Assembly (NCBI RefSeq): GCF_021354595.1
Contig: NZ_JADWYJ010000002.1
Coordinates: 310,001 to 374,000 of the forward strand
Source: Maribellus sp. CM-23
GTDB lineage: Bacteria > Bacteroidota > Bacteroidia > Bacteroidales > Prolixibacteraceae
Direction: 5' to 3'
Length of the DNA: 64,000 nucleotides
Shown here in pieces: positions 15,945 to 26,226 of the stretch. Each line of letters begins with the position of its first letter. Position 1 is the first letter of the stretch. Below the pieces are notes generated by a model. It was given only the letters and a program-made list of their open reading frames with translations, ran no database searches and was not told the origin of the DNA. The translations under genes and the position numbers were made by a program.

Positions 15945-16958
15945 CTACAATGAATTTCGCTTAATAAATTCGAACGGGCTTTTTATTCTTCTGAAATCAC
16001 TGTTCAGAATCATGCGGGCAACCGTGCGCCCAATTTCATCGTGGTTGGTGGTGATGGTTGTAATGCCGTCCTCCAGAATCTCTTTTACCGGGTTGTCGTT
16101 GTAGGCCACCACCCCCACATCGGTGCCGGTTTTCCACTTCCGCTCGCGGCAGATCTTAATAAAGCGGTACAGATCGTCGTCGGAAACCAACACATAGGCT
16201 TCTCCCCTTTTTACATCTTCCCCGGCAAACTGATGAATCACCGAAAATGCCAGTTTGTTTACCTGACAGAAAACCCGGAATCCACGAATGATGTTTTTCG
16301 AGTAAAACTCGTTTTGCGGAAAAACCAGGTTAAGCTGGCTGTATTTGCGAATAAGCGAAAGCGCCTCTCCCAAGGCAGCCTGAATGTCCTTTTCAAATTC
16401 CTGGTACACCACCGGATAACCGTTCAGTCCATCCAGGTTACGGTCAATCAGCAACACCTTTTTTTTGGGTATCCTCCGGATCACATCCGCAGCTTTGGCA
16501 TTCTCGTCGTTAAACTGTGGCAGTATCACAAAATAATCGTACGTGGTAAGATGATCGTTGATGATCTCCTCAAACTTCTCGATGCTGTAATTGTAAATAA
16601 ACACGTCCACCCCTGCTTTGCTGCCAAGGGTTTCCACAAACGAATAATAGATGTTACGTTTGTAATTACTCAGCTTATTAAAGATCAGCGCCACCTTTAG
16701 CTTTTTCTGAACGCTTACCTGATTTACATAATAACCCTTCCCACGAACCGATGCCAATACGCCTTTCTTTTTAAGCGAAACATACGCCTTTTCAACCGTG
16801 TCGCGCGAAAGCAACAGCTCTTCACTGGTTTCGTTAATCGATGGCACCCGCTGCCCTTTCTTAAAAATTCCTGCCTCTATATCCGAGATGATCAGATCGA
16901 CCACCTGCTTATATTTGGGTATTTCGGAATCATGATCGATGCGATAATCAACACTCAT
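15945..16958 (-). CDS. GntR-family regulator with LacI-like sensor domain
   Basis: 337 aa. Residues ~10-80 are a GntR winged HTH (IPKYKQVVDLIISDIEAGIF, QRVPSINETSEELLLSRDTVEK). The rest resembles a periplasmic-binding/LacI sensor fold (VALIFNKLSNYKRNIYYSF, VVAYNDNPVKEILEDGITTI). This layout is common in Bacteroidota sugar-regulators; the inducer is unknown. It starts 5 bp after the stop of the OmpA-PD40 gene and may be its operon partner. Confidence 0.88.
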   Translation of the reverse strand: MSVDYRIDHDSEIPKYKQVVDLIISDIEAGIFKKGQRVPSINETSEELLLSRDTVEKAYVSLKKKGVLASVRGKGYYVNQVSVQKKLKVALIFNKLSNYKRNIYYSFVETLGSKAGVDVFIYNYSIEKFEEIINDHLTTYDYFVILPQFNDENAKAADVIRRIPKKKVLLIDRNLDGLNGYPVVYQEFEKDIQAALGEALSLIRKYSQLNLVFPQNEFYSKNIIRGFRVFCQVNKLAFSVIHQFAGEDVKRGEAYVLVSDDDLYRFIKICRERKWKTGTDVGVVAYNDNPVKEILEDGITTITTNHDEIGRTVARMILNSDFRRIKSPFEFIKRNSL

Positions 16959-16963
16959 ACCTC

Positions 16964-18907
16964 TTACTTTTCAATGATTTTAATGGTTGTACGTCTGTTT
17001 TGTCGTTTCCCTTCGGCGGTGTCGTTGGTAGCAATCGGACGCGTATCACCGTAACCATCCCATTTCAGACGACCCAACTGAATTTCGTTCTCAACCAGGT
17101 AATCCACCACTGATTTGGCCCTTAACTTCGATAGTTCCAGGTTCTTATCCGGATTACCCGAACTGTCGGTATGCCCCTGAATCTCCACTTTCAGCTTCGG
17201 ATTTGTTTGCAGGAAAGTAACCAGTTTTTGCAACTCTGGTTCCGACTGAGGCAAAATGCGGAACGAATCGGTCTGGAAGTAAATATTGTACAACTCCATC
17301 TGCGCACCAATTTCAATGGGTTCCAGGTCAATGTTCAGAACGATCGGATCGGTAAGCGAGTTAACTTCGGCCAGTTGCATCGACTGTGAATAAAACAGGT
17401 AACCGTCTTCCGACACATTAAAGGCATAGTTACGCCGCAAAGGCAAAGCCAGCATCGCTTCCCCGTTTTCATCCGCTTTCTGAATACGGCTGTTATCCTG
17501 TTTCGAGTTAACATTTACCAACTCAATGCTGGCAGCAATCGGTTGCTGTGTCTTCTTATTTCTTATGGTAGCTTTTACATACGTTACCGCCTGCGGTTGC
17601 AACCCACGGTCGAGGTTAAACGAGAAAATATCCAGTCCCCGGTCAGACTCTCGCGCCGACGAAAAATAAGCCACATCTCCAATCGAACTGATGGTTAAGC
17701 CCATATCGTCTTTGTTGGTATTGATCGGGTAGCCCAGGTTTTTAACATCGTGAACCGCACCGGTTTCATCTACAAAAGCAGAGAAAAGATCAAGACCGCC
17801 CATTCCAATGTGTGTATCCGAAGCAAAGTAGAAGTTCTGATTATTGGCATGAATAAACGGCGAAACTTCATCGCCTTTGGTGTTTACTTCTGCCAGGTTT
17901 TGTGCTTGGCTCCACCGGGGATTTCCATCCTCGCCAAATCCTCTGAACTCGATCCGCCAAATGTCCTTTTTCCCCTTTCCACCTGCACGATTGCTCGAAA
18001 AATACAGGTAGTGGTTATCCGACGAAAACGAAGGTTGCGCTTCCCACGACGAAGTATTTAGCGGCTCGCCTGCGTTTCGAGGCTCGGTCCATTTTCCGTT
18101 CAGAAAACGCGAAAAATAAATATCGCAACTCCCAAAACCATCAGGACGGTTACAAGCTGTAAAAAACATGATGCGCGAATCGGCCGACAAAGTCTGGGCT
18201 CCTTCATTTTCTTCGGTATTTACACCACTCATTGGTTTAGCTTCCCAGTTCAGCGAATCCAGCTCAACCATAAAAAAATCTTCCTGCGGCCGGTTTACTG
18301 AATCGCGAACCAAACGGGTAAATACCAGGTGCTTTCCGTCTAAAGTGGGCGTGGGCCAGTATTCGTCAAACTCGCTGTTTACGCCTTCTCCCAACCGGTT
18401 GGGTTCAAAATCTACCGGGTTGGCAATGGCCTGCATCGCAAATTTGCAACTGGCTATTTTACATGCCAGCAAAAACTGCCGTTTCTCCGGAATGTTTTTG
18501 TTTTCCTTGTATTGATCGTAGAAATTCAAAGCTTCGGAGTACATTCCTAACTTGTAAAACGCCTCTCCCAGACGAAAATCGATCAAAGGATTGTCACTCG
18601 CTTTCCGGGCCTTCGAAAGATGACTGATTTCGAGCCGGGTCGAATCCATATCCTTGTACATTTCGGACAGCAAGAGATGCGTATTTACGTTTTGACTGTC
18701 GATACCCAGAATCTGCTGGCAAACGTCGATGGCTTTCGAATATTGGTCAGAAGAGTACAGGCTTCGCGCGGTTTCAAACAGTTTTTCGGTGCGTTTGGTG
18801 CTTTGCCCAAGCACTGAACTAACAGTCAGAAACACAAGAACCAGCAACAACGATCCCCTGTAAACACTATCTATCAATCGATTATAAGTTTTATTCCGGA
18901 AATTCAT
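16964..18907 (-). CDS. OmpA-family outer-membrane protein with TPR and PD40 repeats
   Basis: 647 aa. An N-terminal signal (SLLLVLVFLTVSSVLGQ) is followed by TPR helices (~40-150), several PD40/WD40-like β-propeller repeats (FSSDNHYLYFSSNRAGGKG, IHANNQNFYFASD) to about 430, a carboxypeptidase-regulatory-like β-sandwich, and a C-terminal OmpA/MotB domain (VEIQGHTDSSGNPDKNLELS) that binds peptidoglycan. Such proteins tie the outer membrane to the cell wall, and relatives occur in gliding/T9SS neighbourhoods, but no T9SS genes lie here. Confidence 0.9.
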   Translation of the reverse strand: MNFRNKTYNRLIDSVYRGSLLLVLVFLTVSSVLGQSTKRTEKLFETARSLYSSDQYSKAIDVCQQILGIDSQNVNTHLLLSEMYKDMDSTRLEISHLSKARKASDNPLIDFRLGEAFYKLGMYSEALNFYDQYKENKNIPEKRQFLLACKIASCKFAMQAIANPVDFEPNRLGEGVNSEFDEYWPTPTLDGKHLVFTRLVRDSVNRPQEDFFMVELDSLNWEAKPMSGVNTEENEGAQTLSADSRIMFFTACNRPDGFGSCDIYFSRFLNGKWTEPRNAGEPLNTSSWEAQPSFSSDNHYLYFSSNRAGGKGKKDIWRIEFRGFGEDGNPRWSQAQNLAEVNTKGDEVSPFIHANNQNFYFASDTHIGMGGLDLFSAFVDETGAVHDVKNLGYPINTNKDDMGLTISSIGDVAYFSSARESDRGLDIFSFNLDRGLQPQAVTYVKATIRNKKTQQPIAASIELVNVNSKQDNSRIQKADENGEAMLALPLRRNYAFNVSEDGYLFYSQSMQLAEVNSLTDPIVLNIDLEPIEIGAQMELYNIYFQTDSFRILPQSEPELQKLVTFLQTNPKLKVEIQGHTDSSGNPDKNLELSKLRAKSVVDYLVENEIQLGRLKWDGYGDTRPIATNDTAEGKRQNRRTTIKIIEK

Positions 18908-19074
18908 TTTTACGAATGATGGTATTTCTTTGAATTATTTTTTTTCCTATTTTGCTCTAAAATACAAATTTAAAAAGAGATTCAAATTTAGTGAGCCGAA
19001 CAGGTAATTAATGCGAAAATAAAGATACTGCCGGCTCCATCGTACAACTCTATAAGACTAAGGTTTTTAAAGCG

Positions 19075-19251
19075 ATGAAAAAGAAAGATAACCGTAAGAG
19101 TTTCTCTGAATTTGACAAATTCGACCGAAAACAAAAGAGACATCCCGGTTCCAAGGAAAAAAGTTCAAAACATAAATTCTCTATTTATGATGAATTTGAT
19201 GAAGAAGCTCTAGACGACTCTTCTTACGACAAAGAAGACGACGACGCTTAA
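19075..19251 (+). CDS. Small highly charged protein (58 aa)
   Basis: ATG at 19075, stop 19249-19251. The N-terminal half is basic (MKKKDNRKSFSEF, DRKQKRHPGS) and the C-terminal half acidic, ending in a KEDDDA-type tail. The charge asymmetry, a clean start and stop, and the free intergenic space support a real small gene. No family is recognised. Function unknown. Confidence 0.55.
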   Translation: MKKKDNRKSFSEFDKFDRKQKRHPGSKEKSSKHKFSIYDEFDEEALDDSSYDKEDDDA

Positions 19252-19298
19252 ATTAGTACCATACTTTTTATTTTGAAAACTTCCTGCTTGTGTTGACA

Positions 19299-19793
19299 TC
19301 AGGAATTTAACTCTTCGTGGAATGCCTCAATTCCGGGGTAGTTGTACCGTGCTTTGGCTATACGTTCCGGGAAAACAAAATACGAGAGCGTAGCTTTTGC
19401 ACATTCTTCTCCTGCCTTGTTCAGGAGGGAGGCATCGATTTTTGCCGTTCTTCCCTCGTGCGACACAAGCTTCCCGCGAATGGTAATCTCGCTGTTTCCC
19501 ATGGTTACAGGCTTCAGGTATTGAACAAACATGTCGCTGGTTACCCCGGTAGTTTTTAGTTTTAACATAACTACCCAACCACCGATCTCGTCCAGCAGGG
19601 TGGCCTGGATTCCGCCGTGTAATACACCTACCCAGCCCTCGTACGCCTTTTCCGGATTCCATTTGCTTACAATTTCATCGCCGTCTTCCCAGAACTCAAG
19701 TTGCAATCCGGCACTGTTGTAAGGCGAGCAGGCAAAACAATTGTACACTCCATCGTTTTGCGGGTCTTTCCATGGGTTTCTGATTTTCTTCAT
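19299..19793 (-). CDS. PaaI-like hotdog thioesterase
   Basis: 164 aa. The hotdog-fold thioesterase motif VLHGGIQATLLDEIGGW with its HGG is clear, followed by the β-strands (VTMGNSEITIRGKLVS). An N-terminal extension with NCFACSPYN is typical of the Bacteroidota PaaI subgroup. It cleaves acyl-CoA thioesters of unknown identity. It is transcribed on its own, between the small charged gene and an SPFH gene. Confidence 0.88.
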   Translation of the reverse strand: MKKIRNPWKDPQNDGVYNCFACSPYNSAGLQLEFWEDGDEIVSKWNPEKAYEGWVGVLHGGIQATLLDEIGGWVVMLKLKTTGVTSDMFVQYLKPVTMGNSEITIRGKLVSHEGRTAKIDASLLNKAGEECAKATLSYFVFPERIAKARYNYPGIEAFHEELNS

Positions 19794-19874
19794 AAAATTC
19801 GTTTTTATCTTTTGCTGCTATCGTTACTGAAATTCGATTCTCTTTCGGGTAAGTCGCCTGCTTTCTTTGGCCAC

Positions 19875-19900
19875 AAAAAAAGGCTGATTTTCATCAGCCT
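19875..19900 (-). terminator. Terminator of the SPFH gene
   Basis: On the minus strand AGGCTGA (19894-19900 as TCAGCCT) pairs with TCAGCCT (19881-19887 as AGGCTGA), then six to seven T. It lies 15 bp past the stop of the SPFH gene. Confidence 0.75.
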
Positions 19901-19914
19901 GTCTTTATCTTTTA

Positions 19915-20733
19915 TTAATTTCCTCCCAATATCAGTGGCAGACCGTCTTTTCCGCTGCCAATCACCACTACCTTCGCGTTAGGCGATTCGGCCAAATCCT
20001 GCGTAGCTTCTATTCCACGCTGTTTCAGAATCTTATCCGTCAAACTCTCGTTAATGATCCGGTTATAGTTCGCAATCCCTTCCGCTTCAATCCGGCGGCG
20101 TTCTGCTTCTGCTGTTTCCTTTGTCAATTTGTATTCATACGCCAGCGACTCCTGTTCCTGCTGAAGTTTGGCTTCAATAGCTCCCTTAATCTGGGCTGGC
20201 AGGTTGATCGAACGGATCAGCAAAGCCTTCATATCAATAAAGTTCTCGCCCAGCGTTTCACGGGTTTCCGAGATAATGGCCTGTTCAACCTCGGCTCTTT
20301 TGGTCGAGTAAATCTCTTCTGCAGTGTAACGACCTGCTACCTGCCGAACCGATGAACGAACTTCGGGAATCACCAGAACGTTCACGAAATTGACACCAAA
20401 TTTTTCGTGCAAATGACCGATTTTCGTATAATGCGGGTTAAAACGAACCGTTACATCGGTATTGATGGAAAGCCCGTTTTTGTCCAGAACATCCATGGTT
20501 TCTTCACGTTGCTGCTCACGTACGTTGTACACTTTCATGTCGTTCCACGGAGCAATTACATGAAAACCTTCGGTATAAATATTGTCTTTATCGAGACCGC
20601 TTGTATAAGGACGGAATATGACTCCCCGTTCACCAGGCTCAATGATCATAAACATCCGGCCTCCAAAAAGCAGGATCACAATCAAACCAATAACAGCAAT
20701 AACTACATAAGACGATTTAAAATTAAATTTCAT
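19915..20733 (-). CDS. Prohibitin-like SPFH/band-7 protein
   Basis: 272 aa. One N-terminal membrane anchor (YVVIAVIGLIVILLFGG) is followed by the SPFH domain (~25-210; IIEPGERGVIFRPYTSG) and a coiled-coil (KLQQEQESLAYEYKLTKETA). Bacterial prohibitin homologues form inner-membrane rings that act with proteases and lipid microdomains. The C-terminus (VVVIGSGKDGLPLILGG) is the conserved tail of the family. A strong terminator follows. Confidence 0.9.
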   Translation of the reverse strand: MKFNFKSSYVVIAVIGLIVILLFGGRMFMIIEPGERGVIFRPYTSGLDKDNIYTEGFHVIAPWNDMKVYNVREQQREETMDVLDKNGLSINTDVTVRFNPHYTKIGHLHEKFGVNFVNVLVIPEVRSSVRQVAGRYTAEEIYSTKRAEVEQAIISETRETLGENFIDMKALLIRSINLPAQIKGAIEAKLQQEQESLAYEYKLTKETAEAERRRIEAEGIANYNRIINESLTDKILKQRGIEATQDLAESPNAKVVVIGSGKDGLPLILGGN

Positions 20734-20844
20734 TCTTTACTATTTAAGGTTACTTCACAAATGTACAAGTTTTAGCTTCATACCTACCATTCATTATGTT
20801 TTATTTAAAGGAATCAGATACACTTTAAAATCGCGGCATTGTAG

Positions 20845-20852
20845 TATATTTG
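20845..20852 (+). promoter_or_regulatory. Bacteroidota-type -7 box upstream of peptidase C26 gene
   Basis: TATATTTG, matching TAnnTTTG, lies 22 bp before the ATG at 20875. No convincing -33 box. Confidence 0.4.
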
Positions 20853-20874
20853 AAAGGATTCAAAACAATTCAAC

Positions 20875-21978
20875 ATGCAAAAAATACTCTTCCTGCTTCT
20901 GTTCGTATTTACAGTACTGAGCTCTTACTCTCAGGATTTTTTTGATACAAATTTTGATCCTGACAAACGCTATGTACTCCTTTGCGACCCGACTGTTTCC
21001 CGGGTTCAGACCATCCGCTACCTTACTGAAAACAAGATTTTCAAGGTACAGGACAAAGTAGAATTCGTGGGAGTTTATTTTGAAGATCAGAAGTACGATT
21101 TTGCTAAAACGCAGCAATACATTGAAGAAAAAAAGCTGGATAAGTTTCACCTGCAGGCCATCTCCGGGGATTTAGATGAAAACAACCTGTTTCAGGAAAA
21201 CGAGATTAGCCGGCAATTAAAAAAGGCTTTTGACAATTCGGCAGGCGTTATCTTTTTTGGAGGCCCCGATATTCCGCCAGCCGTTTATGGGGAGGAAAAT
21301 ACGCTCTCGGTGGTGACCGATCCGGAAAGGCACTTTTACGAAGCCAGCTTTCTGTTTCATTTGCTTGGCGGCTTTCAGGATGAAACGTTTACACCCTTCC
21401 TCGCCTCCAGGCCCGATTACCTGGTCACCGGTTTTTGCCTGGGCATGCAAACCATGAATGTGGCAACGGGAGGTACACTCGTTCAGGATATTCCGGAGGA
21501 AATTTACGGAGCAGAAAACGCTGAACAAACTGTAAAAACAAATCGCGAAGACCTGCACCGCAATTACTGGCAGGAACTGGTAGAAGATACCCTTTTGATG
21601 GGTATTAACCTGCACCCGATCCAGTTTACCGGGAATAGCTTCTTTGGAAAAACGGTGAAAGTAAAAAAGAACAGAACACCCAAAATTCTGAGTGCCCATC
21701 ACCAGGCAGCAGAGAAAATTGGAAAAAACCTGGAAGTAACAGCGCTTTCGCACGACGGGAAAGTGGTGGAAGCCCTCGCCCACTGCGTTTACCCCAATGT
21801 TTTTGCCGTCCAGTTTCACCCGGAAGTTGCATCCTTATACGAAAACATGGCCGCTCTGAAATTCGCTCCCGACGATAAGCCAAAAACATACCACGAGATT
21901 ATCGGGAAAGAAGGCGTCCGCTTTCACAAAGCTTACTGGAAACACATCTCTAAGGCCCTTCAATCAGTCAAAAACTAA
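20875..21978 (+). CDS. Secreted class I glutamine amidotransferase-like peptidase (C26)
   Basis: 367 aa. A cleavable signal (ILFLLLFVFTVLSSYSQ) implies export. The fold is that of peptidase C26/γ-glutamyl hydrolase: nucleophile in TGFCLGMQTM (Cys188) and His-Glu pair in VQFHPEVAS (His315, Glu317). Relatives hydrolyse γ-glutamyl amide bonds; PuuD is the cytosolic example. Export makes a periplasmic γ-glutamyl or peptide hydrolase more likely. It is a monocistronic gene between SPFH and MFS genes. Confidence 0.82.
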   Translation: MQKILFLLLFVFTVLSSYSQDFFDTNFDPDKRYVLLCDPTVSRVQTIRYLTENKIFKVQDKVEFVGVYFEDQKYDFAKTQQYIEEKKLDKFHLQAISGDLDENNLFQENEISRQLKKAFDNSAGVIFFGGPDIPPAVYGEENTLSVVTDPERHFYEASFLFHLLGGFQDETFTPFLASRPDYLVTGFCLGMQTMNVATGGTLVQDIPEEIYGAENAEQTVKTNREDLHRNYWQELVEDTLLMGINLHPIQFTGNSFFGKTVKVKKNRTPKILSAHHQAAEKIGKNLEVTALSHDGKVVEALAHCVYPNVFAVQFHPEVASLYENMAALKFAPDDKPKTYHEIIGKEGVRFHKAYWKHISKALQSVKN

Positions 21979-22153
21979 ATCATTAGAGGAAAAGAATCCC
22001 TGTACAAAAACATTCGTCAAATCATTCCTATAAACAGCAAAACAAAAAAAGACAAGCAGATACTGATTTCTTAACATTCAAGGCTAATTTTATCAAAATC
22101 AGGCGCGTGCTGGTGCCTTTTCCTAATTTTGTCCGCAAATTGATAAGTAACCA

Positions 22154-23347
22154 ATGTCAGGAATCACACTCGAAAGCATACTAGAAGAGGGCGTTACCTC
22201 CGGAAAGCGAAGAACCCGCCTTGCTGTTGCACTGGTTTATTTCAGTATGGGTTTGGCCTTTGCATCGTGGGCAAGTCGTATCCCCGATATCAAAACAAGC
22301 CTTCACCTAAGCGACGGAGCTTTCGGCAGTATCCTCTTTGCTCTGCCGGTCGGGCAGTTTCTGATGATGCCTTTCTCCGGAAAACTGGTTACCCGTTTTG
22401 GCAGCCACAACGTCCTAAAAGTGGGTTTACCCCTTTACACCTTGGCGCTAACCGGCATTGGGCTGGTGCAGGCGGGCTGGCAACTGGCGGTCGTTCTTTT
22501 TCTCTTTGGACTTACTGGAAACATGTGCAACATTTCGGTCAACACCCAGGGAGTGGCTGCCGAGCGTCTCTACGGTCGCCCCATTATGGCGTCGTTCCAC
22601 GGAGGCTGGAGTCTTGCTGGCTTTACCGGAGCACTGATCGGCTTACTGATGATCAACCTGAAAGTTCAGCCCGTGTGGCACTTCATTACCATTATTTTTA
22701 TCGTGTGGGTGATTGTCCGCATCAATTACCCCTACCTGGTAAGGGTGGATGCCGATCCCCAAAAACATGAACCCCGGCGAAAGTTTTTTATGAAACCCGA
22801 CGGTGTCTTGCTCCAGCTCGGAATCATTGGTTTTTTTAGCATGGCCAGCGAAGGCGCTATGTTCGACTGGAGCGGGGTATATTTCAAAGATGTGGTAAAA
22901 GCACCCGAATCACTGGTGATACTGGGCTACACCTCTTTTATGATTATGATGGCTACCGGACGGTTTTTAGCTGATTACCTTATTTCGAAAATAGGAAGAA
23001 AACGCCTGATGCAAATTTGCGGGGTAATGATCTCCACCGGGCTTTTTACCTCTGTCATTTTCCCTTACCTCGTTCCCAGCACCCTTGCTTTTATGCTGGT
23101 TGGCCTGGGTGTTTCGAGTATTGTTCCAACGGTTTACAGCACTGCCGGAAAACATGAAAAAATCCCTCCGGGAATTGCCCTTGCCACTGTTTCAAGCGTT
23201 AGCTTTCTGGGCTTTTTGATGGGCCCGCCACTGATCGGTTTTATTGCTGAAGCATTTGGACTACGTTACTCCTACGCCGTAATTGGCATTTTTGGCATCG
23301 GAATCACGCTGATGGTTGCAAAAGTAAAAGCGCTGCAACAGGAGTAG
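22154..23347 (+). CDS. MFS transporter
   Basis: 397 aa with about 12 membrane helices. The cytoplasmic N-terminal segment (about 20 residues) and MFS loops (FGSHNVLKVGLPLYT and its second-half counterpart ISKIGRKRLMQ) fit the Major Facilitator Superfamily, closest in layout to YbjJ-like/fucose permease relatives. No substrate is assignable. Monocistronic, followed by a repeat-rich intergenic stretch. Confidence 0.82.
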   Translation: MSGITLESILEEGVTSGKRRTRLAVALVYFSMGLAFASWASRIPDIKTSLHLSDGAFGSILFALPVGQFLMMPFSGKLVTRFGSHNVLKVGLPLYTLALTGIGLVQAGWQLAVVLFLFGLTGNMCNISVNTQGVAAERLYGRPIMASFHGGWSLAGFTGALIGLLMINLKVQPVWHFITIIFIVWVIVRINYPYLVRVDADPQKHEPRRKFFMKPDGVLLQLGIIGFFSMASEGAMFDWSGVYFKDVVKAPESLVILGYTSFMIMMATGRFLADYLISKIGRKRLMQICGVMISTGLFTSVIFPYLVPSTLAFMLVGLGVSSIVPTVYSTAGKHEKIPPGIALATVSSVSFLGFLMGPPLIGFIAEAFGLRYSYAVIGIFGIGITLMVAKVKALQQE

Positions 23348-23814
23348 GGACTGAGGGATTGAGGGATTGAGTGTTCAGTGATCAGTGATCAGTGATCAGT
23401 CACAGTATTCAGTTTGCAGTCTCAGTAACCAATGCTTGAATGCGTAAATGCTTTAATGCGAGAATATGCTGCGAGCTCCGAGCCACGAGCTTCAAGCCTT
23501 TTATCACAATTCATCTCCAAACTGAATACTGAGACTGAATACTGCGCCAGCACCTATCCAATTCTGTTAACTGAAACTGAATACTTTAACTTTCACATAC
23601 AATAGATCGTTAGATTTTTAGATTCCAGACTGTCAGTCATTTGTAATGCCTTAATTTAAAGTGTTTTAGCAAACTATTCAATAAATTCACAAAACTCTAA
23701 AAGTCAAGCATTTATAAAAACTTAACGAACTATTGACATATAAACCTTGAATATAAAAACAAAAACTTCCAACTTCTTTACTAATTTTGCGCCCTATTTT
23801 TAAAAACGCTGATA
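23348..23814. repeat. Repeat-rich intergenic region upstream of prfC
   Basis: It contains GGATTGAG words (23354-23370), CAGTGAT repeated three times (from about 23375), and a perfect 13-bp inverted repeat CAGTATTCAGTTT (23403-23415) / AAACTGAATACTG (23519-23531). Similar words recur at 31461, 33245 and 34615. No gene. Confidence 0.55.
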
Positions 23815-25389
23815 ATGACATTTCTGGAAGAAATAAAACGCCGACGTACCTTTGGAATTGTGAGTCATCCCGATGCCGGTAAAACTACGCTTACCGAAAA
23901 GCTGCTTTTATTCGGAGGAGCCATTCGGGTGGCCGGTGCCGTTAAAAACAACAAAATTAAAAAAGGTGCCACTTCTGACTTTATGGAAATCGAACGCCAG
24001 CGTGGTATTTCGGTGGCCACTTCGGTAATGGGGTTTGAATACAGTGGCTACAAAGTCAACATTCTAGATACGCCCGGTCACCAGGACTTCCAGGAAGACA
24101 CCTTCCGCACACTTACCGCGGTAGACAGTGTAATTATTGTGATCGACGCCGCCAAAGGTGTGGAGCCGCAAACAGAAAAGCTCATGAACGTTTGCCGGAT
24201 GCGCAAAACACCCGTCATTGTTTTTGTCAACAAAATGGACCGCCCGGCACAAGATCCCTTCACCCTCATGGACGAAGTGGAAAACCAACTCAAAATAAAA
24301 GTACGCCCTTTGAGCTGGCCCATCAACAACGGCCCCGATTTTAAAGGCGTTTACAATATTTTTAACCGCAGCCTGAAATTATTCACCCCCGATATCCAGG
24401 AAATTCAGGAACGCATCAAATTTGAAGACCTTTCCGACCCGCGACTGGAAGATCACATTGGCAGCGATGCCGAAGTTCTGCGGGAAGAACTGGAACTGGT
24501 GGAAGGAATTTATCCTGAATTTGAGCAGGACGAATACCTTGCGGGTAACCTTGCCCCCGTGTTTTTTGGAAGTGCCCTTTACAACTTTGGTGTACAGGAA
24601 CTGCTCGACAGTTTTGTGCAAATCGCACCAATTCCGCAGCCAAGTACAACAAAAGAAAGAGTGATCGATCCAAAAGAAGAAGCTTTCAGCGGCTTTGTTT
24701 TTAAGATACACGCCAACATCGACCCGAACCACCGCAGCCGTATTGCCTTTGTGAAAATATGCTCCGGGCGTTTTGAGCGAAACAAAGTGTATAAAAACAT
24801 CCGGCTCGGGAAAACCTTTCGTATTTCCAGCCCCACTGCTTTTATGGCTTCACAGAAAGAAGTCATCGATGAAGCTTTCCCGGGTGATATCATCGGGGTG
24901 CCGGATACAGGCAACCTCATTATTGGCGACACGCTGACGGAGGGAGAAGAAATCCACTTCAAAGGCTTGCCAAGCTTTTCGCCCGAGTTGTTCCGTTTTG
25001 TGGAAAATGCCGACCCGATGAAATCGAAACAGCTGGCAAAAGGTGTTGACCAGCTGATGGACGAAGGGGTGGCCCAGCTTTTCACCAGCACGTTTAACGG
25101 CCGGAAAATAATTGGGACCGTGGGGCAACTGCAGTTTGAAGTTATCCAATACAGGCTGGAGCACGAATACAACGCCAAATGCCGTTTTGAACCCTTGCAG
25201 ATGTACAAGGCCTGCTGGATTGAAAGCGACGACCCAAAAGTACTGACCGAATTCAAAAAAAGGAAATACCAGAAAATGGCCAAAGACAAACTGGGCCGCG
25301 ATGTATTTATGGCCGATTCGTCCTTTATTTTGCAAATGGCACAGGACGAGTTTAAAAACATTCGCTTCCATTTTACTTCGGAATTCTGA
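23815..25389 (+). CDS. prfC: Peptide chain release factor 3
   Basis: 524 aa. A translation GTPase with G1 ([14 protein letters not shown]), G3 (DTPGHQDF) and G4 ([10 protein letters not shown]) motifs, followed by domain II and the RF3-specific C-terminal domain ([20 protein letters not shown]). RF3 uses GTP to recycle RF1/RF2 after peptide release. Length matches the family (about 525 aa). Transcribed alone. Confidence 0.97.
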   Translation: MTFLEEIKRRRTFGIVSHPDAGKTTLTEKLLLFGGAIRVAGAVKNNKIKKGATSDFMEIERQRGISVATSVMGFEYSGYKVNILDTPGHQDFQEDTFRTLTAVDSVIIVIDAAKGVEPQTEKLMNVCRMRKTPVIVFVNKMDRPAQDPFTLMDEVENQLKIKVRPLSWPINNGPDFKGVYNIFNRSLKLFTPDIQEIQERIKFEDLSDPRLEDHIGSDAEVLREELELVEGIYPEFEQDEYLAGNLAPVFFGSALYNFGVQELLDSFVQIAPIPQPSTTKERVIDPKEEAFSGFVFKIHANIDPNHRSRIAFVKICSGRFERNKVYKNIRLGKTFRISSPTAFMASQKEVIDEAFPGDIIGVPDTGNLIIGDTLTEGEEIHFKGLPSFSPELFRFVENADPMKSKQLAKGVDQLMDEGVAQLFTSTFNGRKIIGTVGQLQFEVIQYRLEHEYNAKCRFEPLQMYKACWIESDDPKVLTEFKKRKYQKMAKDKLGRDVFMADSSFILQMAQDEFKNIRFHFTSEF

Positions 25390-25562
25390 TGTTTCCGGGA
25401 AAATAGAAATACGGTATAACCCACATTTTTGAGCGACATATTTCCCGATAGTTAGCCAGTTACTAGTTGTCTCAGTATCTGCTTACTGTGGATAAAATAC
25501 CTGTTCAAAAGAATTCGTGTTGTATTGATTTTGATTGACATTAGTTTTATTATTTTTACTCT

Positions 25563-26135
25563 ATGGAAACGAGTTTTTACGATAGTTCGCTTTTCACCTA
25601 TGTACTTCTCCCGGGCTTGATTTTTTTCTCCCGGATCATGGACGTAACCATTGGAACCGTTCGTATTGTGATGGTTTCGAAGGGACATAAATTCTGGGCG
25701 CCCATTCTTGGTTTTTTCGAGATACTGATCTGGCTGATTGCCATTTCTAAAATATTTGAGAACCTCGACAACTGGATGTGCTATGTTGCCTACGCGCTGG
25801 GGTTTGCTGCCGGAAATTACGTGGGGCTTAACCTGGAGGAAAGGCTGGCCGTGGGAATCGTAAAAATCCAGATCATTACGCGCAAAGAAGCCACCAAACT
25901 GATCGAAAACCTGAAAACGGCCGGTTACGGTGTTACTTTTCACAATGCGCAGGGAGCAAGTGAGAAAGTCAGCATCATCCACAGCATTATCAAACGCGCT
26001 GAAATAAAGAAGGTGGAAAACATTATCAAAGCCACCAATCCCAAAGCTTTTTACTCGATCGAAGACATCAAGTTTGTCAACGAAGGCGTTTTTCCGATGG
26101 TAAAAACCAAGTTGCGCTGGCGAAAGGGGAAGTAA
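25563..26135 (+). CDS. UPF0316/DUF2179-type membrane protein
   Basis: 190 aa. Three N-terminal helices (VLLPGLIFFSRIMDVTIGTV, FWAPILGFFEILIWLIAISK, WMCYVAYALGFAAGNYVG) precede a soluble C-terminal DUF2179 domain (~110-190; IIHSIIKRAEIKKVENIIK). This is the DUF5698+DUF2179 layout of the YitT/UPF0316 group. Biochemical role unknown. Confidence 0.85.
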   Translation: METSFYDSSLFTYVLLPGLIFFSRIMDVTIGTVRIVMVSKGHKFWAPILGFFEILIWLIAISKIFENLDNWMCYVAYALGFAAGNYVGLNLEERLAVGIVKIQIITRKEATKLIENLKTAGYGVTFHNAQGASEKVSIIHSIIKRAEIKKVENIIKATNPKAFYSIEDIKFVNEGVFPMVKTKLRWRKGK

Positions 26136-26226
26136 ACCAGGAGCCTACCCCACATGCTTTAGCGAAGGATATTTTTCATCGCCCGCTTACCTTACATACA
26201 AAGCCAGATATTTAGGTTATTGGAGA

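Noticed and set aside
24579..25439. 286-codon ORF antisense to prfC
   Set aside because: A shadow of the conserved GTPase gene; no family signature.
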